Source: Sphingomonas abietis
GTDB lineage: Bacteria > Pseudomonadota > Alphaproteobacteria > Sphingomonadales > Sphingomonadaceae
NCBI RefSeq assembly: GCF_027625475.1
Contig: NZ_CP115174.1
Location: 2,515,001 to 2,579,000 of the forward strand
Reading direction: 5' to 3'
DNA: 64,000 nt
Made by a program: the position numbers and the translations under genes. Shown here in pieces: positions 38,622 through 48,236 of this stretch (positions are counted from its first letter, which is position 1; each line of letters opens with the position of its first letter). The notes below the pieces were generated by a model that had not been told where the DNA came from, searched no databases, and was given only the letters and a program-made list of their open reading frames with translations.

Positions 38622-39737
38622 ATGACCGAAATCGATTTCTACGAACTGCTCGAGTGCGAGCGCACCGCCGACGACAAGGTGATCAAGTCGTCCTATCGGC
38701 GGCTGGCGATGATCCATCATCCGGACAAGAATCCGGGCAACGCCGCAGCGGAAGCCAAGTTCAAGGCCATCTCGGAAGCCTATGATTGCCTGAAGGATCC
38801 GCAGAAGCGCGCGGCCTATGATCGCTTCGGCCATGAGGCCTTCCGTAACGGCGGCGGCGGCGGTGGCGGCCAGCAGGGCTTCGAGGGCTTTTCCGACATC
38901 TTCGAGAGCGTGTTCGGCGATTTCATGGGCGGCGGCCGCCAGCAGCGCGGTGGCCCGCGTCGCGGCGCCGACCTGCGCTACGACATGGAAATCACGCTGG
39001 AAGATGCGTTCCACGGCAAGACCGCGTCGGTCACCGTCGATGTCGCCGCGAATTGCGACGTCTGCGCGGGCACCGGTGCCAAGCCCGGCACCTCGGCCAA
39101 GACCTGCCAGACCTGCGCCGGGCACGGCAAGGTGCGGGCCCAGCAGGGCTTCTTCGTGATCGAGCGCGCCTGCCCGACCTGCCATGGCGCCGGACAGGTG
39201 ATCGCCGATCCCTGCAAGGCCTGCCGCGGCGAAGGGCGGGTCGACAAGGAGAAGACGCTGGAGGTGAAGATCCCCGCCGGCGTCGACGAGGGCACCCGCA
39301 TCCGTATCACCGGCGAGGGCGAGGCCGGCGGCCCCGGCGCGCCTCCGGGCGATCTCTACATCTTCCTGCACGTCAAGCGACATGCGATCTTCCAGCGGGA
39401 CGGCACCAATCTCGGCGCCCACTGCCCGATCAGCTTCACCACGGCGGCGCTCGGCGGCGAGATCGAGGTGCCGGGGCTCGACGGCGAGACCACGCTGATC
39501 AAGATCCCGGCCGGCATCCAGTCCGGCAAGCAATTGCGCCATCGCGGTTCGGGCATGCCCGTGCTCAACGGGCGCGGCCGTGGCGACCTCGTGATCGAGA
39601 TCGCGGTCGAAACGCCCACCAAGCTGTCGGCCCGGCAGAAGGAACTGCTCCAGCAGTTCCGCGAGACCGAGACCGGCGAGGAATGCCCGGCCTCCACCGG
39701 CTTCTTCGACAAGCTCAAGGGCATGTTCGGGGAATAA
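38622..39737 (+). CDS. dnaJ: Co-chaperone DnaJ (Hsp40)
   Basis: 371 aa. J-domain (residues 1-70) with HPD in [10 protein letters not shown], a Gly-rich region ([20 protein letters not shown]), four CxxCxGxG-type zinc repeats ([32 protein letters not shown]) and two C-terminal beta domains. Full-length type I DnaJ. Confidence 0.97.
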   Translation: MTEIDFYELLECERTADDKVIKSSYRRLAMIHHPDKNPGNAAAEAKFKAISEAYDCLKDPQKRAAYDRFGHEAFRNGGGGGGGQQGFEGFSDIFESVFGDFMGGGRQQRGGPRRGADLRYDMEITLEDAFHGKTASVTVDVAANCDVCAGTGAKPGTSAKTCQTCAGHGKVRAQQGFFVIERACPTCHGAGQVIADPCKACRGEGRVDKEKTLEVKIPAGVDEGTRIRITGEGEAGGPGAPPGDLYIFLHVKRHAIFQRDGTNLGAHCPISFTTAALGGEIEVPGLDGETTLIKIPAGIQSGKQLRHRGSGMPVLNGRGRGDLVIEIAVETPTKLSARQKELLQQFRETETGEECPASTGFFDKLKGMFGE

Positions 39738-39742
39738 GCCGA

Positions 39743-39780
39743 GGCACGCCGGATGGCCTGCACGGCCCATCCGGCGTGCC
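39743..39780 (+). terminator. Terminator-like hairpin after dnaJ
   Basis: A perfect 14-bp stem (39743-39756 with 39767-39780) with a 10-nt loop begins 6 nt after the dnaJ stop. It is followed by TTGCC and not a T-run, so it may work as a stabilising 3' end or a weak terminator. Confidence 0.6.
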
Positions 39781-39920
39781 TTGCCGTGCCCTCGCCCCGC
39801 ATTCACTTCCATCGCTTCGGCACGGACATGAAAAAGGCGACCTTGCGGCCGCCCCTCGTCATATCGTGATTGTCATATCGTCATTGGCCGGCCGAGCGCG
39901 ACCGGATGCCGATCCGCGCT

Positions 39921-40415
39921 CTAATTGCAGCCCGGAACATAGCTGCTGAGCGACGGATCCCAGACCGGCGGACAGCCATCATAGCCGTCATAGCCATAGG
40001 CGTCGCCCCAGCCGTCGCCGCCATAATAGCCGCCCCAATCGTCATAACCGCCCCAACCGGGATAGCTGTCCCAACCATAGCCGAGCCCGAAGCCGATCGG
40101 ATAGCCGTAATAGCCGCCCCAACCACCGCCCCAGCCGCGGCCATAATAGCCACCATGGCCGCCCCAGCCGCCATGGCCGCCCCAGCCACCACGGCCGCCG
40201 CCGCCATGCCAGCCGCCATTGCCGCCACCATGATAACCGCCGCCCTGGAAGCCGCCTCCCTGGAAACCGCCGCCGTGGAAGCCACCGCCACCACCGCCGC
40301 CACCATGAAAACCGCCGCCGCCGCCGCCGCCACCGTGCGGGCCGGCCATGGCAGGCGCCGCGACCATCAGCAGCGCGCCGCTTGCCGCGGCCATCAATCC
40401 GTGAATCATCTTCAT
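39921..40415 (-). CDS. Glycine-rich secreted repeat protein
   Basis: 164 aa. A signal peptide (MIHGLMAAASGALLMVAAPAMA) is followed by a body of GGGGFHGGG, GGGFQ, GGWGGHGG and GGYYG units rich in Gly, His, Tyr and Trp. The C-terminus is DPSLSSYVPGCN with two Cys. Likely an extracellular or envelope low-complexity protein; His and Tyr could bind metal. Embedded between dnaJ and grpE. The plus-strand frame 39870-40463 over the same bases is a shadow of the repeats. Confidence 0.78.
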   Translation of the reverse strand: MKMIHGLMAAASGALLMVAAPAMAGPHGGGGGGGGFHGGGGGGGGFHGGGFQGGGFQGGGYHGGGNGGWHGGGGRGGWGGHGGWGGHGGYYGRGWGGGWGGYYGYPIGFGLGYGWDSYPGWGGYDDWGGYYGGDGWGDAYGYDGYDGCPPVWDPSLSSYVPGCN

Positions 40416-40566
40416 AGCCAGCTCCAGTCGAAGGGTGGCCCCTCGCATCAACCCATGTGTTAATGTTCAGCCCGTCTTCAAGGTGTCACGCCCTGCTGAA
40501 AAAACTTTAACGCCAGTGCGCGCTTCGACAGCCCTTCGCGTCAGACAGTCCTATCAGGCGATCCTA

Positions 40567-41127
40567 TCAGGCGGTCGTATCGACCCCGGCGGCATCCGGC
40601 GCCTTGGCGACCCCGACCATCGCCGCGCGCAGCAGCCGATCCTTGATCATCCAGCCGGTCTGCATCTCGTGGACGACGGTGCCCGGCGCGGCATCGGCCG
40701 ATTCCATCTCCATGATCGCCTGATGCTTGTTCGGGTCGAGCGGCTGGCCGACCGCCTCGATGCGGGTGATGCCGTTGCGCTGGAACACCGATTCCAGCTC
40801 CTTGCCGGTCATCTCGATGCCGGTGACGAGCGGCTTCAGCTTGTCGTCGGAGCGCATCTCGGCCGGGATCGCGGCCAGTGCGCGGGTCAGATTGTCGGAG
40901 ACCGACAGCAGATCGCGGGCGAAGCCGGACGTTGCATAGGCGCGGGCATCCGCCACCTCCTTCTCGGTGCGGCGGCGCAGATTCTGCATCTCGGCCTGCA
41001 CATAGAGGGTCTGCTGCTTCGCCTCCTCGATCTCGGCGCGCAGCTTGTCGTGCTCGGCCACTTCGGGCGCGGCCTCGGCTGTCTCGGTGCGGAGGGTCTC
41101 TTCGGTATTCTTGATTTCTTCGGTCAT
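40567..41127 (-). CDS. grpE: Nucleotide exchange factor GrpE
   Basis: 186 aa. N-terminal coiled coil (ETLRTETAEAAPEVAEHDKLRAEIEEAKQ region), then the GrpE core: LYVQAEMQNLRRRTEKEV and a C-terminal beta domain (GVELDP-like DPNKHQAIMEME, VVHEMQTGWMIKDRLLRAAMVGVAK). Releases ADP from DnaK. Overlaps the hrcA stop by 4 nt. Confidence 0.96.
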   Translation of the reverse strand: MTEEIKNTEETLRTETAEAAPEVAEHDKLRAEIEEAKQQTLYVQAEMQNLRRRTEKEVADARAYATSGFARDLLSVSDNLTRALAAIPAEMRSDDKLKPLVTGIEMTGKELESVFQRNGITRIEAVGQPLDPNKHQAIMEMESADAAPGTVVHEMQTGWMIKDRLLRAAMVGVAKAPDAAGVDTTA

Positions 41128-42179
41128 GCCATCAGCCTGGAAAGTGCGTGTGCGGTGAAATCCACCATCGGTACGACACGCGCATAATTCAACCTCGTGG
41201 GCCCGATCACGCCGACCACGCCCACCACCCGGCCCTCACGGGCACGGTATGGCGCGGCGATAATCGAGGAACCGGATAACGCAAAGAGCTTGTTCTCCGA
41301 TCCGATGAAGATCTTGGTCGCAGAGCCGTTGCGCGCGCCATCCAACAACCGGGCAATCTCCTCCTTGCCCTCCAGCTCGTCGAGCAGCTGGCGGACGCGA
41401 TCGAGATCGTCGGTCACCGACGGATCGAGCAGATTGGCTTGGCCGCGCACGATCAGCACCGGACGATCGGCGCCGTCGATCGACCAGATCGCCAGGCCGC
41501 GCTCGACCAGATCGTGGCTGGCATGATCGAGGCGCGCACGGCCGAGGCCGATTTCCGCCGTCAGCCGGGCCTGCGCCTGGCTGAGGGTCAGCCCGGCCAG
41601 CTCGGCGCTGATATAATTGGCCGCTTCGGTGAGCGCGGCATGGGATGTGCCGGGCGGCAGATCGACGACCCGGTTCTCGACCGTCCCGTCGGCGCCGACC
41701 AGCACCGCCAGCGCCTGCTCGCGACTGAGCGACACGAAGGCGAACTGGCGCAGGATCGGCTCCTGCTTGGGCACCAGCACCAGCCCGGCGCAGGCCGACA
41801 GGCCGGACAGCACCGCCGACGCCGCTGCCAGCGCATCCTCGATCGGCCCGACCATGACGCCATGGGCACCGCCGATCCCCCGCTCGATCGCGGCGCGTTC
41901 GTCCTCGGACGGTTCGTCCGCCTGCATCATGCCGTCGACGAACAGGCGCAGCCCGGTCTCGGTCGGCATCCGCCCGGCCGAGATGTGCGGCGCGGCGAGC
42001 AGGCCCGCCTCCTCCAGATCCTGCATGACGTTGCGGATCGAGGCCGACGACAGGTTGAGGCCGGACAGTTGCGAAATGGTCCGCGATCCGACCGGCGCGC
42101 CCGAGCGGAGATAGGATTCCACCACCACGCGAAACACGCTGCGCGCACGATCGGACATTTCGAGGACGGCTGGACCCAT
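41124..42179 (-). CDS. hrcA: Heat-inducible transcription repressor HrcA
   Basis: About 351 aa from the ATG at 42179. N-terminal winged HTH (SGAPVGSRTISQLSGLNLSSASIRNVMQDLEEAGLL, then SAGRMPTETGLRLFVDG) and a C-terminal GAF-like domain ending VVGVIGPTRLNYARVVPMVDFTAHALSRLM. HrcA normally binds CIRCE ahead of groESL. The frame is open upstream to a GTG at 42230, but that extension is unlike the family. No strong ribosome site decides the start. Confidence 0.93.
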   Translation of the reverse strand: MGPAVLEMSDRARSVFRVVVESYLRSGAPVGSRTISQLSGLNLSSASIRNVMQDLEEAGLLAAPHISAGRMPTETGLRLFVDGMMQADEPSEDERAAIERGIGGAHGVMVGPIEDALAAASAVLSGLSACAGLVLVPKQEPILRQFAFVSLSREQALAVLVGADGTVENRVVDLPPGTSHAALTEAANYISAELAGLTLSQAQARLTAEIGLGRARLDHASHDLVERGLAIWSIDGADRPVLIVRGQANLLDPSVTDDLDRVRQLLDELEGKEEIARLLDGARNGSATKIFIGSENKLFALSGSSIIAAPYRAREGRVVGVVGVIGPTRLNYARVVPMVDFTAHALSRLMA

Positions 42180-42210
42180 CAGGCGAATGTAGGGACAAGG
42201 ACGCCCCGTC

Positions 42211-42257
42211 TCAACCGATACATGCCCCACCGATACGCGCCCTCAACTGATACGTGG
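42211..42257. repeat. Three imperfect GATAC repeats in the hrcA/rph divergent region
   Basis: GATACATG, GATACGCG and GATACGTG at 42217, 42232 and 42249 (spacing 15 and 17), each preceded by C(A)AC(C/T). They lie between two divergent genes and could be an operator; no known regulator matches. Confidence 0.35.
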
Positions 42258-42309
42258 TAAGTCGCGCAGCGAGCCGCTACAGCGCCCGCATCTCATCACA
42301 GGAGTCCCC

Positions 42310-43026
42310 ATGCGTCCCTCCGGCCGTGCGCCCGATCAAATGCGCGCCATCACCATCGCGCCCAACGCCACCCGCCATGCGGAAGGCAGCTGCATGGTCA
42401 GCTTCGGCGACACCAAGGTGCTGGTCACCGCCTCGATCGAGGAGCGCGTGCCGCCCTTCCTGCGCGGCAAGGGCCAGGGCTGGGTGACCGCCGAATATGG
42501 GATGCTCCCCCGCGCCACCCACACCCGCAGCAACCGCGAAGCGGCCAAGGGCAAGCAATCGGGCCGCACCCAGGAAATCCAGCGGCTGATCGGCCGTTCG
42601 CTGCGCTCGGTCTGCGACATGACGCTGCTCGGCGAGCGCCAGATCACGCTCGATTGCGACGTGATCCAGGCCGATGGCGGCACCCGCACCGCCTCGATCT
42701 CCGGCGCCTGGGTGGCGCTGCGCCTCGCGGTCGACACGCTGCTCGCCGAGGGCAAGCTGGAGAAAGACCCGATCACCGCGCAGGTCGCGGCCGTGTCGTG
42801 CGGTATCTACGAAGGGACGCCGGTGCTCGACCTCGATTATATCGAGGATTCGAACGCCCATGCCGACGGCAATTTCGTGCTGCTCTCCAACGGCAACATC
42901 GCCGAGGCGCAGGCGACCGCCGAAGGCGCGACCTATGACGAGGAGGCGCTGCTCCGCCTGCTCCGCCTTGCCCGCATCGGCTGCACCGAAATCTTCGCGG
43001 CGCAGCTGAAGGCCACCGGACGGTGA
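42310..43026 (+). CDS. rph: Ribonuclease PH
   Basis: 238-aa phosphorolytic 3' exonuclease trimming tRNA 3' ends. Opening [16 protein letters not shown], then [20 protein letters not shown] strand, [32 protein letters not shown] and [18 protein letters not shown]. Overlaps rdgB by 4 nt. Confidence 0.97.
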   Translation: MRPSGRAPDQMRAITIAPNATRHAEGSCMVSFGDTKVLVTASIEERVPPFLRGKGQGWVTAEYGMLPRATHTRSNREAAKGKQSGRTQEIQRLIGRSLRSVCDMTLLGERQITLDCDVIQADGGTRTASISGAWVALRLAVDTLLAEGKLEKDPITAQVAAVSCGIYEGTPVLDLDYIEDSNAHADGNFVLLSNGNIAEAQATAEGATYDEEALLRLLRLARIGCTEIFAAQLKATGR

Positions 43027-43625
43027 AGCGCCGGCTGGAGCCGGGGCGGCTGGTGATCGCCAGCCACAACAAGGGCAAGATCCCCGAGATCGCCGCCCTG
43101 CTCGGCCCCTATGGCATGGACATCGTCTCGGCCGGCGCACTTGACGTGCCCGAGCCCGAGGAGACCGGCACCAGCTTCGCCGCCAATGCGGAACTGAAGG
43201 CCCGCTTCTCCGCCGATCTCACCGGCCTCCCCGCGCTCGCCGACGATAGCGGCCTGTGCGTGGAGGCGCTCGGCGGCGATCCCGGCATCTTCTCGGCGCG
43301 CTGGGCGGGGCCGGGCAAGGATTTCGGCATGGCGATGGAGCTGGTCGAGAAGAATCTCGCCGCCAAGGGACCGGATGCGGGCCGCGACGCGCACTTCGTC
43401 TGCGCGCTGTCGCTGTGCTGGCCCGACGGGCATATCGTCACGGTTGAGGGTCGCGTCGATGGTCATCTCGTCTGGCCGCCGCGCGGGAACAAGGGCTTCG
43501 GCTACGACGCTCTGTTCCAGCCCTGGCACCATGACGTCACCTTCGGCGAAATGGACCCGGACCGGAAGCACGCCATGAGCCACCGTGCGGATGCGTTCCG
43601 CAAGCTGGTCGCGGCGGTGTTCTGA
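43023..43625 (+). CDS. rdgB: XTP/dITP diphosphatase (RdgB/HAM1)
   Basis: 200-aa house-cleaning nucleotidase removing deaminated purine triphosphates. Signatures: [11 protein letters not shown] at the N-terminus, [14 protein letters not shown] with catalytic Asp, [10 protein letters not shown] and the [10 protein letters not shown] strand. Between rph and hemW in a tight plus-strand operon. Confidence 0.96.
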   Translation: MKRRLEPGRLVIASHNKGKIPEIAALLGPYGMDIVSAGALDVPEPEETGTSFAANAELKARFSADLTGLPALADDSGLCVEALGGDPGIFSARWAGPGKDFGMAMELVEKNLAAKGPDAGRDAHFVCALSLCWPDGHIVTVEGRVDGHLVWPPRGNKGFGYDALFQPWHHDVTFGEMDPDRKHAMSHRADAFRKLVAAVF

Positions 43626-43630
43626 CGCCG

Positions 43631-44785
43631 ATGCCGGACACCGATGGGCGCGAGCCGCTGGCACTCTACGTCCACTGGCCGTTCTGCGTCTCCAAATGCC
43701 CTTATTGCGACTTCAACAGCCATGTCCGCGCCGAGATTGACGAGGCGGCGTGGCGGGACGCGCTGCTCGCCGATCTGGCCCATGAGGCGGCGCTGACGCC
43801 CGGCCGGCCGCTGGGATCGATCTTCTTCGGCGGCGGCACGCCCTCGCTGATGGCACCGGCGACGGTCGCCGCCGTGCTCGACGCCGCCGAACGCCATTGG
43901 GGTTTCACGCCCGGCATCGAGATCACGCTGGAGGCCAACCCGTCGTCGGTGGAAGCCGCCAACTTCCGGGCGCTGGCGTCCGCTGGCGTGAACCGGGTGT
44001 CGCTCGGCTTGCAGGCGCTGGACGACGAGACCCTGCATTTCCTCGGCCGCGCGCACAGCGTCACCGAGAGCCTGGCCGCGCTCGACACCGCGCAGGCCGC
44101 GTTCGGCCGGGTCAGCGTCGATCTGATCTATGCGCGGCCCAACCAGTCCGAAGCGCAATGGCTGGCCGAGCTGGATCGCGCGCTCGGCTTCGGCACCGAG
44201 CATCTCTCGCTCTACCAGCTCACCATCGAGCCGGGCACACGCTTCGCGGCGATGGCGGCCAAGGGCGAGCTGCCGACGCTCGATACCGACGAAGCCGCCC
44301 ACCTGTTCGAACTGACCCGCGCCGTCACCGCGCAGGCCGGCATCCCGGCCTATGAGATTTCCAACCACGCACGGCCGGGTGCCGAGAGCCGCCACAATCT
44401 CACCTATTGGCGCTATCGCGACTATCTCGGCGTCGGCCCCGGCGCGCATGGCCGGCGCGGTGGTCTCGCCACGCTCCGCCGCAAGAAGCCGGAGAACTGG
44501 CTCGCCGCCGTCGCCCGCAACGGCCATGGCCTCGAAAGCGAGGAGCTGCTGGCGCCGACGATGCGCGCCGAGGAAGCCCTGCTGATGGGGCTGCGGCTCG
44601 GCGAAGGGATCGACCTCGCTCGCATCGCCGAGCGAACCGGCCTGGGCATCGATGCGATCATCGATACCCGCGCGATCGATCGCCTCGCCGGCTACGGCCT
44701 GATCGCGCGGACGGGCGACCGGCTCACCGTACAGGAGCCCGGCATGCTGCTGCTCGACGGCATCCTCGCGGAGATCGTCCGCTAG
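43631..44785 (+). CDS. hemW: Radical SAM heme chaperone HemW
   Basis: 384 aa. Radical SAM motif CVSKCPYCDF (CxxxCxxC), opening LALYVHWPFC, FFGGGTPSLM and LEANPSS. Formerly called coproporphyrinogen oxidase-like; the group with PxxxCPYCDF lacking the HemN Cys and with an HNxxYW-like RHNLTYWR acts in heme delivery. Last gene of rph-rdgB-hemW. Confidence 0.94.
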   Translation: MPDTDGREPLALYVHWPFCVSKCPYCDFNSHVRAEIDEAAWRDALLADLAHEAALTPGRPLGSIFFGGGTPSLMAPATVAAVLDAAERHWGFTPGIEITLEANPSSVEAANFRALASAGVNRVSLGLQALDDETLHFLGRAHSVTESLAALDTAQAAFGRVSVDLIYARPNQSEAQWLAELDRALGFGTEHLSLYQLTIEPGTRFAAMAAKGELPTLDTDEAAHLFELTRAVTAQAGIPAYEISNHARPGAESRHNLTYWRYRDYLGVGPGAHGRRGGLATLRRKKPENWLAAVARNGHGLESEELLAPTMRAEEALLMGLRLGEGIDLARIAERTGLGIDAIIDTRAIDRLAGYGLIARTGDRLTVQEPGMLLLDGILAEIVR

Positions 44786-44797
44786 CCGCTCGCCGCG

Positions 44798-45940
44798 CTA
44801 CTGGTCGCCGAAGCCCTGCGGTGCCGGCGAGATCACGGTCATCCCGTTCGCGCCGATCTGCTTCACCTCGAGCACGCGCTCGGCAATCCCGTCGCGATCG
44901 AAGCGGAAGGCGCCGTCGACGCCCGAGAACCCGCCCTTGTCGGTCAGCCGGTCGGCCGGGAATTCGCTGCCCGGCTTCCAATTGGCCGAGATGCGCACCG
45001 CGAGCAGCACCGAATCATAGCCCAGGCTGGACAGGCGGAACGGCCCCTTGCCGAAGCGCGCCCGATATTTCACCGCGAACTGGTTGTAGAGCCCGTCCGA
45101 AACCGCGGCGAACCACGCGCCGTTCATCGTCTTGCTGGCGGCCAGCTGCGGCTCGGTGTTCCAAAGCTCGGTGCCGAGCAAGCGTGCCGAGGAGCCGGAC
45201 TTGCGGATCAGCGGCGCCGCGACCAGCGCGATGCGGCCCGAATCGGCGATCAGGATCGCATCATAGCCCTTGGGATCGCCGAATTTCCGGATCGCCGCCG
45301 CAAGCGAGGCGGGCGAGCGATCATAGCCCTGCATCGAGACGACGGTGGCATTCGCCTCTTCGGCGGCGCGCAGCATCGCGTTCGACGCCCGCCGGCCATA
45401 GACACCGTTCGGGACCAGCGCGCCGAGCCGGGTCAGCCCCCGCTGCTTGGCGAAATCGACCACGCGGTCGACCGATTCGGTCGGCGTGAAGCCGAGCAGA
45501 TAGACGCCATTGCCGGCAATGCTGACATCGTTGGAGAAGGACAGCACCGGCACATGCTGGGCGGCGGCGATCGGCGCGACCGCGCGCACATCGTCCGCCA
45601 GCAACGGCCCGAGGATGAGCTTATTGCCCTCGGCCAACGCCTTCTGGGCCGCGACGCCCGCACCGGCGGCGGTGTCGTACATGGTGAGGCGCACGCCGGC
45701 GCCGCCCGAATCGATCAGCGCCATGTTGGCGGCATTGGCGATCGACTGGCCGATGCCCGCCTCCGGCCCGCTGAGCGGCACCAGCACCGCGACGCGATCG
45801 CGCAGATCCTCCGGCAGGCGACTGGGCTGGGCAGCCGGCCCCCTGGCGGGCGCCGGCGCGGCGGCGGGACGCGCCGTCTTCGGCACCACGCCGGCACAGC
45901 CGGCGAGCAGCATGGCGACCGTCAGGGCGCCGGCCCGCAT
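44798..45940 (-). CDS. Penicillin-binding protein activator, LpoA-like lipoprotein
   Basis: About 380 aa. Lipoprotein signal (MRAGALTVAMLLAGC) and a periplasmic ligand-binding-like fold: VAVLVPLSGPEAGIGQSIANAANMAL, KLILGPLLADDVRAVAP, VPVLSFSND, LLGTELWNTEP and SLGYDSVLLA. This is the LpoA C-terminal domain class; the E. coli TPR half is missing, as is usual in alphaproteobacteria. Start at 45940 gives the classic lipobox; an ATG 16 codons upstream at 45988 is possible. Confidence 0.87.
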   Translation of the reverse strand: MRAGALTVAMLLAGCAGVVPKTARPAAAPAPARGPAAQPSRLPEDLRDRVAVLVPLSGPEAGIGQSIANAANMALIDSGGAGVRLTMYDTAAGAGVAAQKALAEGNKLILGPLLADDVRAVAPIAAAQHVPVLSFSNDVSIAGNGVYLLGFTPTESVDRVVDFAKQRGLTRLGALVPNGVYGRRASNAMLRAAEEANATVVSMQGYDRSPASLAAAIRKFGDPKGYDAILIADSGRIALVAAPLIRKSGSSARLLGTELWNTEPQLAASKTMNGAWFAAVSDGLYNQFAVKYRARFGKGPFRLSSLGYDSVLLAVRISANWKPGSEFPADRLTDKGGFSGVDGAFRFDRDGIAERVLEVKQIGANGMTVISPAPQGFGDQ

Positions 45941-45998
45941 CGCCCACGACCGCTTCGCCGGTTGCGATACGCATAACCACTCTGCCATGACATCCCCT

Positions 45999-46832
45999 AT
46001 GATCGATCCACTTGCCCCAGGCCTCTACATCGTCGCGACCCCCATCGGCAATCTCGGCGACCTGACGCCCCGCGCTGCCGACGTCTTGAGCCGGGCCGAT
46101 CTGATCGCCGCCGAGGATACCCGCGTCACCGCCAAGCTGCTCCGCCACATCGGTGCCGAGCGGCCGATGACCCCCTATCACGATCATAATGCCGACCGGA
46201 TCAGGCCCGGACTGGTCGCCCGGCTGGGCAGCGAGGCGATCGCGCTGGTGTCGGATGCCGGCACGCCGATGATCTCGGACCCTGGCTTCAAGCTGGTCCG
46301 CGATGCGCGGGCGGCGGGCCATGCTATCGTCACCCTGCCCGGCCCCTGCGCGGCGGTGGCGGCGCTGACGCTGGCCGGGCTGCCGACCGATCGCTTCCTG
46401 TTCGTCGGCTTCCTGCCGAGCAAGGAAAAGGCCAAGGGCGACGCCATCGCCGAGGTGGCGGCGATCCGCGCCAGCCTGGTGATGTACGAGAGCGGGCCGC
46501 GGCTCGGCGCGACGCTGGCGGCACTGGCGAAGGGGCTGGGCGACCGCGACGCGGCGGTGGCGCGCGAGATCAGCAAGGCATTCGAGGAATGCGTGACCGG
46601 CACGCTCTCCGAACTGGCGGAACGCTATGCCGAGCAGGGGCCGAAGGGCGAGATCGTCATCGTCGTCGGCCCGCCGGGCGAGGCCGCCAGGCCGGAAGTG
46701 GAGGATCTCGACGCGCTGCTCCGCGAGGCGCTGGCGCGGCTGCCCGTCGCCAAGGCGGCCAAGGAGGTCGCGGCGACAACCGGGCTCGACCGCCACGATC
46801 TCTACGCCCGCGCGCTGGAACTGAAGGCATGA
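45999..46832 (+). CDS. rsmI: 16S rRNA (cytidine-2'-O)-methyltransferase
   Basis: 277 aa. Tetrapyrrole-methylase fold with LYIVATPIGNLGDLTPRA, IAAEDTR, LVSDAGTPMISDPG and LPGPCAAVAAL. Modifies C1402 of 16S rRNA. An in-frame ATG four codons earlier (45987) is equally possible; neither has a clear ribosome site. Overlaps yraN by 4 nt. Confidence 0.95.
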   Translation: MIDPLAPGLYIVATPIGNLGDLTPRAADVLSRADLIAAEDTRVTAKLLRHIGAERPMTPYHDHNADRIRPGLVARLGSEAIALVSDAGTPMISDPGFKLVRDARAAGHAIVTLPGPCAAVAALTLAGLPTDRFLFVGFLPSKEKAKGDAIAEVAAIRASLVMYESGPRLGATLAALAKGLGDRDAAVAREISKAFEECVTGTLSELAERYAEQGPKGEIVIVVGPPGEAARPEVEDLDALLREALARLPVAKAAKEVAATTGLDRHDLYARALELKA

Positions 46833-47179
46833 CGCGACAGGCGGCGGAAGCGAGCGGCCGGATGGCCGAGACGATCGCCGCCCACTATCTCCGCCTCAAG
46901 GGCTGGACGATCCTCGACCGGCGGGTCCGCACGCCGGCGGGCGAAGTCGACATCGTGATGCGCAAGCCCGGCATCGTCGCCTTCGTCGAGGTCAAGAGCC
47001 GCAAGACTCAGGCGGCGCTGGACCTGGCGCTCGATCGGCAGCGGCTGGTGCGGGTCGCGGCGGCGGCGGAGCTGCTCATCCCGCGCTATGCCCAACCCGG
47101 CGACGATATCCGCATCGATGCGGTGCTGATCGCGCCCGGAAAGTTGCCGAAGCACCTCGAGCATGTCTGGCAGGGGTGA
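46829..47179 (+). CDS. yraN: YraN family endonuclease-like protein
   Basis: 116 aa, UPF0102. Small PD-(D/E)XK fold: GWTILDRRVRTPAGEVDIVM with GE-D, then VAFVEVKSRKT with E-V-K. Usually next to rsmI; proposed in DNA processing. Coupled to rsmI. Confidence 0.93.
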   Translation: MTRQAAEASGRMAETIAAHYLRLKGWTILDRRVRTPAGEVDIVMRKPGIVAFVEVKSRKTQAALDLALDRQRLVRVAAAAELLIPRYAQPGDDIRIDAVLIAPGKLPKHLEHVWQG

Positions 47180-47230
47180 CGCGGGCGCCTTCGCACCCTA
47201 TTTGCGGCCGACACATTCTCGGGAGCGTAA

Positions 47231-47267
47231 TGACATGGGTTTGATGATGGGCTTGATGACATGGGCT
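47231..47267 (+). repeat. Tandem copies of the gshB start region
   Basis: Three near copies of ATGGGYTTGA (from 47234, 47246 and 47261), the last being the gshB start. The first opens an 11-codon frame (MGLMMGLMTWA then stop) that overlaps the true start out of frame. Confidence 0.7.
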
Positions 47268-48214
47268 TGACCGTCGCCGTCCAGATGGACCCCATGGAGA
47301 CCGTCAATATCGCCGGTGACTCGACCTTCGCGCTGATGCTGTCGGCGCAGGCGCGGGGCCACACCCTCTATCATTACACCGCCGGCGACCTCACCTATCG
47401 CGACGGCCGCGTCTATGCGCCGGCCCGCCCGGTGACGGTGCAGCGCGTCGCCGGCGATCATTTCAGCTTCGGCGCGCCCAAGCTGCTCGATCTGGGCGCC
47501 GAGACCGACGCGATCCTGATGCGGCAGGATCCGCCCTTCGACCTCGCCTATATCACCGCGACCCACCTGCTCGAACGCATCCAGCACGAGACGGTGGTGA
47601 TCAACGATCCGGCCTCGGTCCGCAATGCTCCCGAAAAGCTGTTCGTGCTCGATTATGCGCAGTTCATGCCGCCGACGATGATCACCCGCAGCCTGGAGGA
47701 GGCGCGCGCCTTCCATGCCGCGCATGGCGAGGTGGTGGTGAAGCCGCTCTACGGCAATGCCGGCTCGGCCGTGTTCCATGTCGCGAAGAAGGACGCCAAT
47801 CTCGCCGCGCTCACCGAATTGTTCGGCCAGGTCTGGCGCGAGCCGTTCATGGTGCAGGCTTTCCTGCCGGACGTGTCGAAGGGCGACAAGCGCATCGTCC
47901 TGGTCGACGGCAAGGCGGCCGGCGCGGTCAACCGCTTGCCCAAGGCCGGCGAGATCCGCTCCAACCTCGCGGTCGGCGGATCGGGCGCGCAGGCGGAACT
48001 CACCCCGCGCGAGATCGAGATCTGCGACGCGCTAGGCCCAGAGCTCGCCAAGCGGGGGCTGATCTTCGTCGGGATCGACGTGATCGCCGGCTACCTCACC
48101 GAGATCAACGTCACCTCGCCCACCGGGATCGTCGCCATCGACAAGTTCAACGGCACCGATACCCCGGCTCTCATATGGGAGGCGATCGAGGCCCGCGCTG
48201 CGGCGCGGGCCTGA
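47261..48214 (+). CDS. gshB: Glutathione synthase
   Basis: 317-aa ATP-grasp enzyme joining gamma-glutamylcysteine and glycine. VAVQMDPMETVNIAGDSTFALML at the N-terminus, ILMRQDPPFDLAYI, VVKPLYGNAGSAVF and the metal-binding EINVTSPTG. The start codon lies in a tandemly repeated ATGGGYTTGA region (47231-47267). Confidence 0.97.
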   Translation: MGLTVAVQMDPMETVNIAGDSTFALMLSAQARGHTLYHYTAGDLTYRDGRVYAPARPVTVQRVAGDHFSFGAPKLLDLGAETDAILMRQDPPFDLAYITATHLLERIQHETVVINDPASVRNAPEKLFVLDYAQFMPPTMITRSLEEARAFHAAHGEVVVKPLYGNAGSAVFHVAKKDANLAALTELFGQVWREPFMVQAFLPDVSKGDKRIVLVDGKAAGAVNRLPKAGEIRSNLAVGGSGAQAELTPREIEICDALGPELAKRGLIFVGIDVIAGYLTEINVTSPTGIVAIDKFNGTDTPALIWEAIEARAAARA

Positions 48215-48236
48215 TTTCCTCGTCTTTCGTCGCCCT

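Noticed and set aside
40080..40340. Short regular repeats that could suggest a CRISPR or satellite array.
   Set aside because: They are in-frame Gly/His codon repeats of a secreted protein; unit length and spacing vary, with no spacers.
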